NCBI GenBank assembly: GCA_019828545.1
Contig: JACVRA010000044.1
Coordinates: forward strand, 124,001-188,000
Length of the DNA: 64,000 nucleotides
Direction of reading: 5' to 3'
Source of the DNA: Paracamarosporium sp. OC-R06-R3
Taxonomy: Eukaryota; Ascomycota; Dothideomycetes; Pleosporales; Didymosphaeriaceae
Numbering within the stretch: the stretch's first letter is position 1; the number at the start of each line of letters is the position of its first letter. Made by a program: the position numbers and the translations under genes. Shown one piece after another: positions 45,119 through 56,575 of this stretch. The notes below the pieces were generated by a model that worked only from the letters and a program-made list of their open reading frames with translations, was not told the DNA's origin and ran no database searches.

Positions 45119-46861
45119 GATGAAAGACGCTGGATCGTACGAGGGAGTGGATACAGAGTATGTAATTGAATTTTTAAGAGTAACGAATAGTGAGCTCAGC
45201 TCCTCAAGAAAAGAATGGAATAAAAAGTGCCCTGCACCGAGAAGATCGAAAGACTGGACTGGGCGTGAAGATGGTGTAGCGAGTTGTGAATGGGACGCTC
45301 GAAGATGGGATATATACTCTCGAGCCGCTTTGACCCTGTATGCATATTTAGCACCCAGTCGATGTCATGTTCAACAAGACAAGCCATCAGATTCTCGTTT
45401 GGGCAGATCCCGTGTGCATCTAACACTCCATGCCTGAGAAGCCCTGAGGTTCCTAGGCTCGCAAGGGGAAGTCGCTCCCAATGTCCCCGGTTTTCTCTCA
45501 CAGGAACGGGAGCTTGGGCTAGGCATCGAACATGTGGATTGGAACAAGATTCCCAAAGAATGACGTGCAAAGGGCATCGAATAGCGCTAGACAGGGCCAG
45601 AGCAAATCCAATAATGTTGCCCGGAGGTTGGGGGACCAATACGGTTGAGGGATGTCAAACTGTAGCCCCAACGTCTCCTGTCGGAGATCTTGTAGCAGAC
45701 AGGCCAGGATGCAGGGAAGCGAGCAAAAAGCTTGTTCAAACGCATGAGTTTGGTGTGTGACTGAGGCATGCAGCCGACTAGGATTAGTGAAGCTTGCCCG
45801 GTTTCAGGGTAGGCCGAGGCGAGGAGGAGCGTCACAACTTGGAGCCTCAAATCCACCACCGGGGTGCACACACGTGCAAACGCGATCTAGATGTGTTGGT
45901 TATCCGTTCGTGCAGAGGCGCGTATACGATCCATAGCTGTGTGTTGCTCAGCGTCTTCACAAAGTCAGACAATGGTCTCAACGACGCGGACATCGCCTTG
46001 GGCAAAATGCAGGGACTCGTTCATTTTGAACAGACAGAAAAAAAAACAGCGATGATCCAGTTTCCGCTGCCGCCGGTGCGGATGTGTTTGCCCCAGGCTA
46101 GGTTTCATTTCACGCCGACGTTCTGCGCTCGATCAGTCTTTCTTCCCCGGAGACGGGCCGTGCAGAGTGATAGGCGTGTGCTAGTCCTGTCACGTCTCGA
46201 CAACAAACGACTATAAGCTTCGACCCAGTTATAATAGCAATAAGGGTCGCGGCTGGAAAGAGGCGATGCGAGGTGTGAGAAAAGCAGAGTCAAAGACAGA
46301 AGCGAGGAACGAGACCAGACAACTCGTATACTAACGCAGTAACCACTCGAGGGACCTACACTATACCAGACAGAGCCTGTAAGAGCGTGTCGGCTGCAAA
46401 ATCTCCTAATTCTCCTCACCGTTTACCGGTGTTGACAGCTGTGAGTTTAGGATTTACTCCCACCTAAGCCTTATCGAGGAGCTAGAGTGAGAACGTGCAC
46501 TGTCGCCATGACTAATCCACCGAAGAATGGGGGCAGACACTGCAAGCACAACCATGTGACTACAATGGCTGAACGAGTCCAAGAGAACTCAGGTAACTAG
46601 ACCTCCTGTGATGGCGACATTCGGAGAGATGTGGTCTTTTCTACCAAAGGCGGACGGCTGCATCGACCAGTCAAAAGGCGCGTATTGTCGGTTTATAACC
46701 AGCGATCCTTTTTCCGTCTAGCGTAACCTCGGTCTTCCGAGAGAGCAGCCGAAGCCGGGAAACTTCGTCATGAATTGGCAGCGTGCTGTGAATTCAAGAA
46801 TGGGGTTGTGAGAATCCATTCTTACCTCTGCCACGCCCACAACTTCACCGCATCCGTCCCA
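45119..46861. other. Long intergenic region
   Basis: 1.74 kb between the divergent secreted-protein and ETF-QO genes. A TATATAT word on the minus strand (about 45310-45316) lies 190 nt before the secreted-protein start. Open frames of up to 155 aa occur but have no family resemblance. Around 46400-46480 the sequence is AT-rich. No RNA gene seen. Confidence 0.5.
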
Positions 46862-48797
46862 ATGGCCTCCCGGTCGCTCCCTGCATCGTTGCCTCGGCGC
46901 ATCCTCTCGTCGCCACGCTCCGTGAAGTTTGCGCCTCGTACATTTTCTTGCGTCGCGCGGCAGACACAGTCGCTGTGGGAGTCATATCGGCCTGCATTGC
47001 GGATTGCTGGCCAACGAAGGGCCATCTCCTCCACCGCTCGGACCAAGTTCGCCCAAATACGCGATGACGACCCCCGACAGATCGAACGAGAAGCAGACGA
47101 GGTCGATGTTTGCATCGTTGGTGGCGGGCCCGCGGGACTGTCGGCGGCTATCAAGCTGAAGCAGCTGGCAAATGAGGCCGGCAATGAAGACTTTCGGGTG
47201 CTTGTGCTTGAAAAGGCCGGAGAGCTGGGCGACCATATTGTCTCAGGCAATGTCATCGAACCGTCCGCCCTCGACGAGCTTCTTCCCGACTGGAAGTCGG
47301 AGGATAACCCCAACCGCTACGAACACATCACACCCGCCAAAGAAGATCGCATGCGCTTCCTCACCAAAACCAGTTCGATATGGATGCCAAAGCCACCACA
47401 AATGAACAATCACGGCAACTATATAATAAGCCTAAATCAATTGGTCAAATGGCTTGGCGAGCGGGCAGAAGAGGTCGGCGTGGAAGTGTATCCCGGATTT
47501 GCTGCCTCTGAGATATTGTACAACCATGAAGGTGCAGTCAAGGGTGTTGCAACCAATGACCTTGGCATCTCAAGAGACGGTACTCCGAAGGACTCGTTCG
47601 AGCGTGGCATGGAATTCCACGCTCGTGTGACATTGCTCGGCGAAGGTTGCCACGGTAGCCTTTCGAAGCAAGTCATCAAGAAGTACGACTTAAGACGTGA
47701 CAGCCAGCACCAAACATACGCCCTCGGCATAAAAGAAATATGGGAAGTACAACCAGAGAAATTCCAATCAGGACTGATCTCTCACTCCATGGGATACCCC
47801 CTTCCCAGGGATACATATGGCGGTGGCTGGATGTACCACTTCGGAGACAACATGGTAAGCATTGGCTTGGTGACGGGTCTGGACTATCCCAATCCATGGT
47901 TAGCACCCTATGGCGAGTTCCAGAAGATGAAGCACCATCCCTTCTATCGAGATGTGCTAGAGGGAGGCAAGTGCATATCGTATGGCGCCAGGACGCTTGT
48001 TGAAGGAGGCTTCCAATCAATACCAAAATGCGCATTCCCTGGAGGCGCTTTGATTGGCGACACCGCTGGATTTCTGAATGTACCAAAGATCAAGGGTACT
48101 CACACCGCTATGCGATCTGGAATGCTTGCAGCCGAGGCCACTTGGGACGCCCTGCAGGGCAACCCAGAGGGCGCTGTGTTCCTTTACGATTACGAAGATA
48201 AATTACGAAACTCCACTATTTGGTCAGAGTTGAAGCAAGTGCGAAATATGCGACCGTCCTTTCATAGTCCGTTAGGGTTCTATGGCGGTGTCCTTTATTC
48301 GGGTCTAGAGGCGTATGTTTTCCGAGGCAAGACACCGTGGACACTAAAGCACGGGAAGCCGGATTATGCCGCTACAAAGACAGCGGACGAGTGTGAAAAG
48401 ATTGAATATCCCAAGCCCGACGGCAAAATTAGCTTCGACATTTTGACAAGTGTCAGCCGGAGTGGAACCAATCACGAGGAAGATCAGCCCGTCCACCTGC
48501 AGGTCAAGGACTGGGATGCGCATGCTCAGAAAGAGTGGCCCAAGTACAAAGGTGTTGAGAATCGATTCTGTCCCGCCGGAGTATATGAATATGTCGAGGA
48601 CGACAGCAAGGACCTGGGCGTGAGGTTTCAAATCAATGCCCAAAAGTAAGCTATATGACCCCGCATTGTAAGAACGGCAAGGCTAACTAATACGCAGCTG
48701 CGTTCATTGCAAGACATGCGATATCAAAGTACCCGATCAGGATATCAACTGGGTCACTCCTCAAGGTGGTGAAGGCCCCAAGTATGTGTTGACCTAA
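46862..48797 (+). CDS. Electron transfer flavoprotein-ubiquinone oxidoreductase (ETF-QO), mitochondrial
   Basis: Exon 1 is 46862-48645 and exon 2 48698-48797, giving 627 aa. I chose the ATG at 46862 because the open frame upstream has no ATG. Residues 1-60 are a Ser/Arg-rich mitochondrial presequence. The FAD motif is [24 protein letters not shown]-type features include [20 protein letters not shown]. The [4Fe-4S] cluster Cys are in [13 protein letters not shown] and, after the splice, [11 protein letters not shown]. The end [10 protein letters not shown] is as expected for the family. The enzyme passes electrons from ETF, reduced by acyl-CoA and amino acid dehydrogenases, to ubiquinone in the inner membrane. 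The yeast homologue is Cir2. Confidence 0.95.
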
Positions 48798-49818
48798 GTT
48801 CATAGACCTCTTTTACACTGCATTCTTGGGGTTCAAAACATGCGGAGTTGCTGGTATACCTGTTGTTCAATTAAAACCCTGTACTCTAGGCATGATTCGG
48901 AGAATCTCACGGTGGCTATATCTGGATGCCGGGTGCTTTTGCTCCGCCACCGATCAATACATGTATTCGGCTACCACCGGTGTGTCCCAAAACGTTTCAC
49001 TGCATATGTCTTCTACCGGGATCTACGTATAATGGCATTGCTGAGCTGCAGCATCAATTGCTAGAGCCATTGGCCTGGCGACTCACTGGGCTGTGCGATG
49101 GATCGTACACTGGCGCCCAAAGCTATTCCGGTGGGCGCAGCCGATGGCGTGGTCGTCTGGTGTGCTGTCCGGCCATCAATCGATCTATTCTATGTACCCA
49201 TATATCCGTGTGCCTCTGTCGCCATCCTCCATCTCTCTCACTATCGTTCAGCTCCTATTACCCTTCTTCACTTGAGGCCCCAGCCGGGTAAAGCACGTTC
49301 ACGTGACCTTGGCCGTTCGCCAAGACGCTACCCCAGCTACGAAATCGCTGCACTACCGTCGCCGCCTCGCCTTTCTCTTCACCGGCCGCGCAAAGCGATC
49401 CATCCACCCCCGCCTCCCGCCTCATCTTTATCTACCCGTTGCTAGTCTGGCCTTGCTTGGTGTTCATCCTGTCTGACAAAAGTGCGCAGGCATATCTAGG
49501 TCCTCTCGCGCAAGGCTTCGACTGTATCGCCTGCCCTTACTACAGGTCGCATTCTTCGGGATATCCAGGCCACCTCTTGCTCTCCAAGGTACGACACGTC
49601 GCTGCTCTCTACCATGTCCGACTTGCGCGTCTTCCTGGGAACCTGCCTCCGCGCAGACTGGCCAGCTCGCTTGCTTTTGCGTCTTTCACTGTCGCAGCCC
49701 CATTCCGCTTGGCCTTGAGTCCCGATTGTATTCTGCACAGGCTTCTTCCATTCTGCACCGCTCGCTCACTTCCAGCTCCAGGCTAGGTTACCGCTGACAA
49801 GGACCATACAAAGCCATC
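48798..49818 (+). other. Intergenic region and likely 5' leader of the SR protein gene
   Basis: About 1 kb. The part from 49200 to 49818 is pyrimidine-rich, suggesting a long leader for the downstream gene, possibly with an intron. No separate coding gene is supported. Confidence 0.45.
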
Positions 49819-51116
49819 ATGACTGAGGTCTCGAGCACCCGCCTCTACTTGGGCAACCTCCCCCGCAATGCCACCAAGGCCGACGTCGAGGCCCATTTCC
49901 AGACCCATGGCACTGGCGAGATCACCGAGATCAAACTCATGAATGGCTTCGGCTTCATTGAGTACAAGGACGCGATGGACGCGCGTGACGTTGTTCCAGG
50001 TAAGCTACTTTAACCCATCACACGCCATTATTTACATGCTAACATTCCGCCAGCCTTTCGTATGTACAGTAGCTGCTGATGTTTGCATACACCACCTGAC
50101 TGACATAGATGGATCCGACTTCATGGGCGAACGCCTCATCGTCCAATTCGCACGCGGATCCCGTCGTAACGAGAACTTCACTCCGCACGAGCGCGCCGCT
50201 CCGCGTCCCCGTCGTACTCCGTTCAGGATGAGGATTGCCAATCTTCCCGTGGAGACCAGCTGGCAGGTTAGATACCCTGATTCTTGGATTATTTGTCTTT
50301 CCGGTCAGGGCCGTATACCCGCAATCTGGAAAGGCTTTGTTCAGCGTGCTCCCCGTTCCTGCGTCTCTGGATTTGGACTCCGTTTAACCTCGCGCTACAG
50401 GATCTAAAAGACTTTGCCCGCCAGTCTGGATTGGACGTCGTCTACTCCGAAGTTGGCCGCGAACGTGATGGCACTGGGTAAGCGTACCGTGACATAATAC
50501 AGACTTCATTTCTAACGCACGCAGATTTGTCGAGTACGAGACAGCCGCCGATCTTCAAACCGCCGTAGAGAAGCTCGACCGCCGTGAGTTCAAGGGACAA
50601 GAGGTCAAGTGCACTCAGGACGTTTCTGATCCGCCCCCACCACCCCCCTTCAAGCCTCGTGCACCCTATGGTGGGCCAGGTGGACCAGATGATCGAGGAC
50701 GTGACAGGTATCGCTCGCGCTCTCCCATGGGCCGCCGTGGCTACCCGCCGGCACCTTATGACGATTACTATGACCGCCGTGGTCCGCCGCGAGGCTACAG
50801 TCCTCGTCGCGATGACTATCGCCGTCGTACTCCTCCACCACGTGACTTCTATGATAGTCGCGACAGGTATGGGCGTTCTCCTCCCCGTCGTGGTCCCGCT
50901 AATGATATCAGCGCTCCTCGTCCACGTTATGACGCAGACCCATATGAAGCTCGTGGCCCCCCTCCGCGTCGCTATGACGACCCGTACATGAACGGTCACG
51001 GTCGCCCGCCCTACGAGCCACGCGCGCCGTCTCCTCGTGGCGGTGGTGGACGCCCCCGCTCCCCTGGCGGCCGTCCTCCATATGAGGGCGACTACCCTCC
51101 TCGCGGTCGCTACTAG
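49819..51116 (+). CDS. SR-family splicing factor with RRM, pseudo-RRM and Arg-rich tail (SRSF1/Srp2-like), 337 aa
   Basis: Five exons, 49819-49999, 50054-50059, 50109-50266, 50401-50477 and 50525-51116. RRM1 has RNP2 LYLGNL and RNP1 NGFGFIEY. A 6-nt microexon supplies the expected VVPAFHGSDFMGERL. The second RRM carries SWQDLKD, the invariant heptapeptide of the SRSF1-type pseudo-RRM; an intron falls between SWQ and DLKD. The tail from about residue 200 is rich in Arg, Pro, Gly, Tyr and Asp with RSRSP, SPRR and RGG-like units. The protein should bind pre-mRNA exonic enhancers and act in splicing and mRNA export. Four introns in the first 700 bp permit alternative splicing; autoregulation is known for SR genes but is only inferred here. 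Confidence 0.92.
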
Positions 51117-52025
51117 CAATACGAAGTGTACAACGAACGACCGGAACACCGATACCCTCGATCAGGTCTTAATGAACCTACATCTCTCCAAGGTTTCAAA
51201 TCACGTGATATGCTGAAATGAAACTAAGAACGGGTTAGTGCGATAGGAAGATCGTTCGGTACTCTCCTGGCTTGCTGCTAGCAGTATGTTTTAATTGGAT
51301 CCCGTACTGGGTTGGAACTTCGGGTATTGGATTACCTCCATTGCGGTAATAGCACTCTGACTTTTGCTCCGGTTTTGCTTGGTTTCGGGATACCATGGCT
51401 CGAAAATCAATTCGCGGCTGTGTCGTTCACTCTCGAGATCGATGGTGTTGCACGTACCTGCGTGCTGGTAGTTGACCCGTACGCAGACTCAAAAAGAGAG
51501 GCTCCATTGATCGGTTTTGTTTTCTTATAAATTTGTACACTAGTGCCCGATGGGGTGTTGCGGGTGGTTGTCTGCTGTGGGCTCTATTAAAACGAGGTTT
51601 TGTTATCCTCACGTTGCTCCTCGACGTAATTAATGTGTGATCGAGTGAGGTTCACTCTGCAATACTAAGCCATTGCTCTGCCCTGTCCGCTCCTATATCA
51701 CCAAGAAGAGTCCAACACACCGTATCTACTTTATTTGCATGATATCGTCCTGGGCACTACCAAGGTCGGCACAGCGGTACGTCCTGTCGGCGATGGGCTG
51801 GCCGACTGTCCGCTCTCGTACTGCTCGTTTTCGGGCTTGGTTCGACGCTACCGTGCATATGATGTAACCTCAATGTTGAAAACGCAGACGATACTGAGCA
51901 GGTAAGACGACGGCACATGCTCTTAGTGGAGGTATTTAGAATGTGAGAGGCTGCAGCAGTTATGAGAAGAGGTCTCAAGTTGCTGGTTTGATGACTCTAG
52001 TTTTTAATCTTTGAGCACAAGAGAT
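51117..52025. other. Intergenic region
   Basis: 909 bp between the SR protein gene and the serine hydrolase gene. Short frames only; nothing recognisable. Confidence 0.55.
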
Positions 52026-53512
52026 ATGGAGAAATTCGAAGAGAAATTGCACGAAGCGACGACTGCTAATGGAAGGAAAGTGTTGAGTGTTGTTTGTCTA
52101 GCTGTTGATCGAAATGGTGCGTTGCCCCTCTCTTCGAAATATCTTAAGATGTGAGACGCATTTATCCCCAACCTCACGGCGTAGACCTCAAGACGGAAAC
52201 AGTTATTCATTACCACTGGTGTAGCGTTATGTCTGCTAGAGCTTCTTGGTGCAGAACCATTTACTCTCCAGCATCCTAGTTCAGCACACACCGAAGCATA
52301 ACTATAGATTTGACGATAGGATCACAGGACACCGCTTGATCTCCCAGGCCTCAGGCAAAACATCGCTATCGCTAGACGCGCCAGACATCAGCGAATCATC
52401 CGCCATTACGTTAGCTTCTTGCACCAAAATCATCGTCTCGATTGCCGCCCTTCGCCTCGTGCAGTCTTCCCTCCTCTCCCTTGACGACTCCTACCTGATC
52501 GAAAAGCACCTTCCCGAGCTCTGCAGCCAGGACATCATGACCTCACTTCCCGGACGACCACTCACATTCTCTAAGCGAACCAAGGCAATTACTCTGCGCA
52601 CGTTGCTCACGCATTCGAGCGGTTCTGGTTTCGATATACTGAGTCCGCAGCTTCAAATCTGGCGGAAGAGCAGAGGCGAAGAGTGCATTGCGCTGAGCGC
52701 TGAGCTGCCGAAGGCAGTTTGCACGCCTGGGCTGTTCGAACCTGGAGAGGGATGGGCGTATGGTGGAGGGCTTGACTGGGTGGGTCTGCTGATTTCGCGC
52801 GTGACTGGCTCTTCCCTTGGAGAGTTCCTGCGCAAAGAAGTGTTTGACGTTGTGGGCTGCGATGAACGCGCTGGGTTTCATCGGCAGGACTTTGAAAGTG
52901 AGATTGTGCAGGTCGTTATGAGGGGTGAAAACGGGGATCTCGTGAGTTAGCATCCATTGCTGTTTTCATATGATATGTGATTACTCGAACTGACGTTGGT
53001 AGCTCCCGCTCAAGTATCCATCCACCGAGATGAAGAGCGAAAGAGGTAGTGGGGGACTGTATATGTCCTCTGCAAACTTCCTCCGCATACTTGCAGATCT
53101 CATCTCCCCAGCTCCAAAAGTTCTGAACCCGCAGACGTTGGAATTACTCTTCAGCGCGCAGTTTGACGAGGGTTCGAAACCGTTGGACTCCCTGCGACAA
53201 GCTTCTCCTGTTTTCAAAAGTATGACAGGCGCGCTTACGGGCGAGTTACCGCTGACAGTGGTTAACCATTCGTTAGGTGGGCTCCTTGTTACTGAGGATA
53301 ATCCTGGGTTGGGTAAGACGAGGGGTACGATGACATGGGGCGGTGCGTGCAGTTGTCTGTGGTTTGTGAACAGGGAAGTGGGCGTTGCGGGGTGGTATGG
53401 AAGTTCAATGTTTCCGCCTGGAGACAAGGCTAATCAGAGATTCATGGAGAGTTTCGTGGGAGAAATATGGAAAATGATGAGCGAGAGGGCAGATATGTCA
53501 TATGGAAGTTAA
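52026..53512 (+). CDS. Beta-lactamase-related serine hydrolase (class C beta-lactamase/LovD-like), 404 aa
   Basis: Three exons, 52026-52116, 52328-52941 and 53003-53512. Exon 1 reads MEKFEEKLHEATTANGRKVL and joins across a 211-nt intron to GHRLISQASGKTSLS. The first intron is longer than usual here and its join is the least certain. The nucleophile motif SxxK is SCTK in TLASCTKIIVSIAALRLV. The Tyr motif is WAYGGGLDWVG, and the third motif lies near TMTWGGACSCLWFVN. The family includes esterases, transacylases and amidases. There is no signal peptide, so it is probably cytosolic. In fungal clusters LovD-like members acylate polyketides, but no synthase is present nearby. Confidence 0.85.
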
Positions 53513-53896
53513 ACTTTATTACAATGTTTTTATCTTGAGTGCACGATTTCGTGCTCGAGACGTTGCTTGCCATAGGGTCGAGGGGTACACTTCGTCCTGA
53601 AAGAAGTAATATTGTGAGGTAAGAGACCATAGTATGTGCCAGTGGGCTTGCAAAAGGATTTGAGAATCAACGAACTGGTACACATGTACGTCTAAGAGCT
53701 AAATAATTTGCAACGAACATGTCACTACCAGGATCAATGGGCACCAGAGTAGAAGTGAGTGCAAGGCTCGAGTATTGACGATGATGCTAGCTACTGCTGC
53801 GCATTCTGGGTCCTTGGAACCAACCCGACTACTCCAGTGTTGCAGCCATATACACCCTAGAACCCCCACCTCTTCTTCACGAAGATCAGCTATGTT
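53513..53896. other. Short intergenic region
   Basis: 384 bp. It may include an alternative 3' exon of the small minus-strand gene at 53897; otherwise nothing is seen. Confidence 0.4.
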
Positions 53897-54146
53897 TTAT
53901 TGCATGGAATTCGCAATAGACTTACAGTTCTTGAGGTGAACGATGCGGCCCTTGCTGTTGCTCGCATGGCTGCCGTAGGCACGCTGGTTGGTGACCTCCT
54001 CAGCAGAGATACCCTCGGGAATGACATCAGCTTGGTCCGCAACCTTCTCGGCCGGGGGCCAGACGGACTTCCTATATATGCGTTCAGTAGGTAACAAGGT
54101 AGGTGTGTATTATGCAGGAAGCCTACCAGGGCTGGTTAGGGGCCAT
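53897..54146 (-). CDS. Small conserved fungal protein, 64 aa
   Basis: Exon 1 (54146-54127) encodes MAPNQP and part of a Trp codon. A 55-nt intron (54072-54126) follows and exon 2 is 54071-53897. The product reads WKSVWPPAEKVADQADVIP and EGISAEEVTNQRAYGSHASN, then SKGRIVHLKN. The VIPEGISAEEVTNQRAYGSHA pattern recalls a small hydrophilic protein widespread in filamentous fungi; I know of no function. The start has a good context (AACAATGG) and a TATAAATA box lies 88-95 nt upstream. A GTAAGT donor near the end (at about 53924) with a nearby acceptor could replace the last ten residues, so the C-terminus is uncertain. Confidence 0.7.
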
Positions 54147-54930
54147 TGTTAACGTAATGGATGATAGAGTGGAGTTTTTTCAAGTGATTGTTAGACGATT
54201 GCAGATGTTGTAGAAGTCGTGGTATTAGAGGGCTATTTATACTGTAGATGAGTGACTGTCTTAGTGGATCACTTTCGTGTCGCTCAGCGTTTGGAACAGT
54301 TTAGTGAGAAAACGGCAAATAGCAAGTGCAATACCCCAGTCATCATGTTGTATCTTCTTGCTCTAATGTGCGCATGCATTTAGTGCACTGTATTTGATAC
54401 ACCTATCGCCGATTAAGCTGGATGGTTTGTGTGATGCGCATATGTCATACGCTCTCCACAGTAATATACAGACTACGCTACATGTATCGCTTACCACGAA
54501 AAAGGAGGATAGGAATTGTAGTTTTGCAAGTAAAACAACTGCCGATTGCCATAAAAGTCGCAAATTTGCTCAGTGGCACTCCTATCGCATGCCCAGCTGT
54601 GCTGTACGTGGTTTACGAAACATCGTTGCAGATTGCGTTATCCGAAGATTGGATATACAATGTCTATCACGAGCACAACACAGGTGTCTAAACACACGCG
54701 TACACGCATCGACAAAGCACTCGAATGTGCTCATGCATCTCGATGCAAGCCCTGTGCTTGGCCTGCGTCCTGTAGCGAACCTGCAGTGAGTTTCACACCC
54801 CTCTTGATACCAAGTTAGGAGCACCAGAACACCAAATGCACATCAATGTGATCATTTCTCTCACTCACTCACCCACGACCTCATTCAAACTTCGTCTTCT
54901 GGAACTAATCTTCAAGTCTGGTCCTTCGCG
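54147..54930. other. Intergenic region with a TATA box for the small minus-strand gene
   Basis: TATAAATA on the minus strand at 54234-54241. The remaining 690 bp up to the oxygenase gene hold short frames without motifs. Confidence 0.5.
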
Positions 54931-55885
54931 ATGGCTGACAATCTATTAGCCTCTGTTCGCTACATTGTGAAAGACCCCGCAACTCCCTCTAACGAGAAAG
55001 GCTACATCCTTCACTATGCCGCGCCACCAGGGTTCCCTCAGAACAACTTCAAAATCGAGCCTTACAAGAACATCAAAATGCATGACCTCCGCAATTCGTT
55101 TCTGAGCTATTCAGACAATGGGATCAAAATCGCTAGTATTAACAGTGATGGCATGAAACCAGAATTGTTCGACGACGATGAATGGATAGAGAGTGTCTAC
55201 CTTCCAGAGCTACATCGCAGCTTATGCAAGGCGTTGGGAGCCAAAGATGTTACGATTTTCGACTGGATGTTAAGGAAAAGGGCAGTGTCTTTTCCGCAGA
55301 GGAATGTTGGAGAAAAGCACGAAGATCAAGCACAGCCGTCTCTTTCGGCTCACATTGGTAACACGATATCCAGGCCTATTATACTCAAGGCGTTAATGAC
55401 TGACAAGACAACAGACTACACGACAGCGGAGCTGGATGGAAGACTGGACCAATACTTTGGACAGGACAAGGAGAAGGTAGCCAAGTCACGATATCAAGTC
55501 ATCAAGTACGCAAACCGTCTCTTGTACCTACACAAACAACCCACTAACGCTCACCAACAGCATATGGAAGCCACTTGAGGGTCCCTGCCGCGACTTCCCC
55601 ATGGCGTATCTCGACCCGAAATCTGTCGATCGGGAGAAAGATCTTTATGTGGTCGATGAAGTCTTCCCCACCGTAGCCAACGAGGTGTACCAGGTGCACT
55701 ACAACCCAAACCACAAGTGGTATTGGGTGCCTGATCAACTCGAGTCGGAGATCGCAATCTTCCAAGCGTACGATTCAGAGAAGGGGCAAGAACTTGCTGT
55801 ACCGCATTGCTCGTTTGATCTGGGCATGAGAGGCTCCGGAATTCCAAGACAGAGCATCGAGGTCAGGGCGTTTGTGTTTTACTGA
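54931..55885 (+). CDS. CmcJ/AsqJ-type non-heme iron 2-oxoglutarate-dependent oxygenase-like protein, 280 aa
   Basis: Three exons, 54931-55357, 55415-55505 and 55561-55885. The first intron (57 nt, GTAACA...ACAACAG) is in frame and stop-free; removing it creates SAHIDYTTAELDGRLDQYF, whose HxD should bind iron. The second splice gives RYQVINIWKPLEGPCRDFP, the VINxWRPL signature of this family. The end PHCSFDLGM and GIPRQSIEVRAFVFY supplies the distal His and the oxoglutarate-binding Arg. IFDWMLRKRAVSF replaces the common FDHTIRRR. The family (cephamycin CmcJ, fungal tailoring oxygenases) hydroxylates or desaturates small molecules, but many members are orphans outside clusters, as here. Substrate unknown. 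Confidence 0.88.
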
Positions 55886-56575
55886 GACGGAGGACCGTTA
55901 TTTTCATGGCCGATGCCCGCTAGTTTCTTTGCTTGCCAACAAGCATATCGTAGTTAGCAATATACCTCTTCGTGTACCATGCTGTGTCTTCCAGTCCTTG
56001 CTACCAAGTTCCCTTCTTCAGAGCGTGCCGGCATTACAATGAGCATTCCATGGGACGCTCGATGAGTGGAACTATGCTACCCCGCAGAGCATGGGAACGA
56101 GGCTCGGCCCTTCGTGCGTGCAGATGAGCATGTTTTGCTGCTGTATGATGATGCAGGTGAGCACGTTTCCTCAGGGTATCCTCGTCCGCTATATAGCGAG
56201 CTAAACGTAAACAGCACTAGACCCAACAGCACTACTACCTCTTCTATTCACACTAATCATCCGTCATTTAGGCTATTCTTAGTCACATGTTAACTTGTTT
56301 GTGTAGCGAGCAATGCGAAGATAATTCGTAAGGTCTAGGCTAAGGGAACGAGGATAGAAAGGTTCTTAGCCTAGTAGATTCTAGCGATTGAACATGCCGA
56401 ATGGAGGAACGCTCTCAAGCGGAGATGGCCAACGCATGGAAGATCGCAACAACGTTACAATCAAGCAGGAAACCATGACTTTGAGAATGTCATCAGCATG
56501 CAGCGTCTTTTCGATGATAATCTTACATGCGCCGTCCCATTACACTGCCTTTGGTATCTTTAAGCTAAACAAACA
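55886..56575. other. Intergenic region with hairpin and palindrome
   Basis: 690 bp between convergent genes. A 12-bp palindrome CGCTATATAGCG lies at 56187-56198 and a 10-bp perfect hairpin at 56335-56374. The stretch 56200-56380 is AT-rich and may be a small mobile element relic. Confidence 0.5.
56335..56374. repeat. Inverted repeat, 10-bp arms, 20-nt loop
   Basis: CTAGGCTAAG at 56335-56344 is perfectly complementary to CTTAGCCTAG at 56365-56374. It lies between convergent genes. It could be a MITE remnant or a chance palindrome. Confidence 0.8.

Noticed and set aside
45196..45639. Minus-strand ORF of 147 aa and plus-strand ORF of 156 aa between the secreted protein and ETF-QO genes
   Set aside because: They overlap each other, lack motifs and splice support, and lie in a promoter-sized gap.
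48780..48900. GTATGT donor near the ETF-QO 3' end suggesting a further intron
   Set aside because: Reading straight through gives [10 protein letters not shown] and a stop, the expected family C-terminus.
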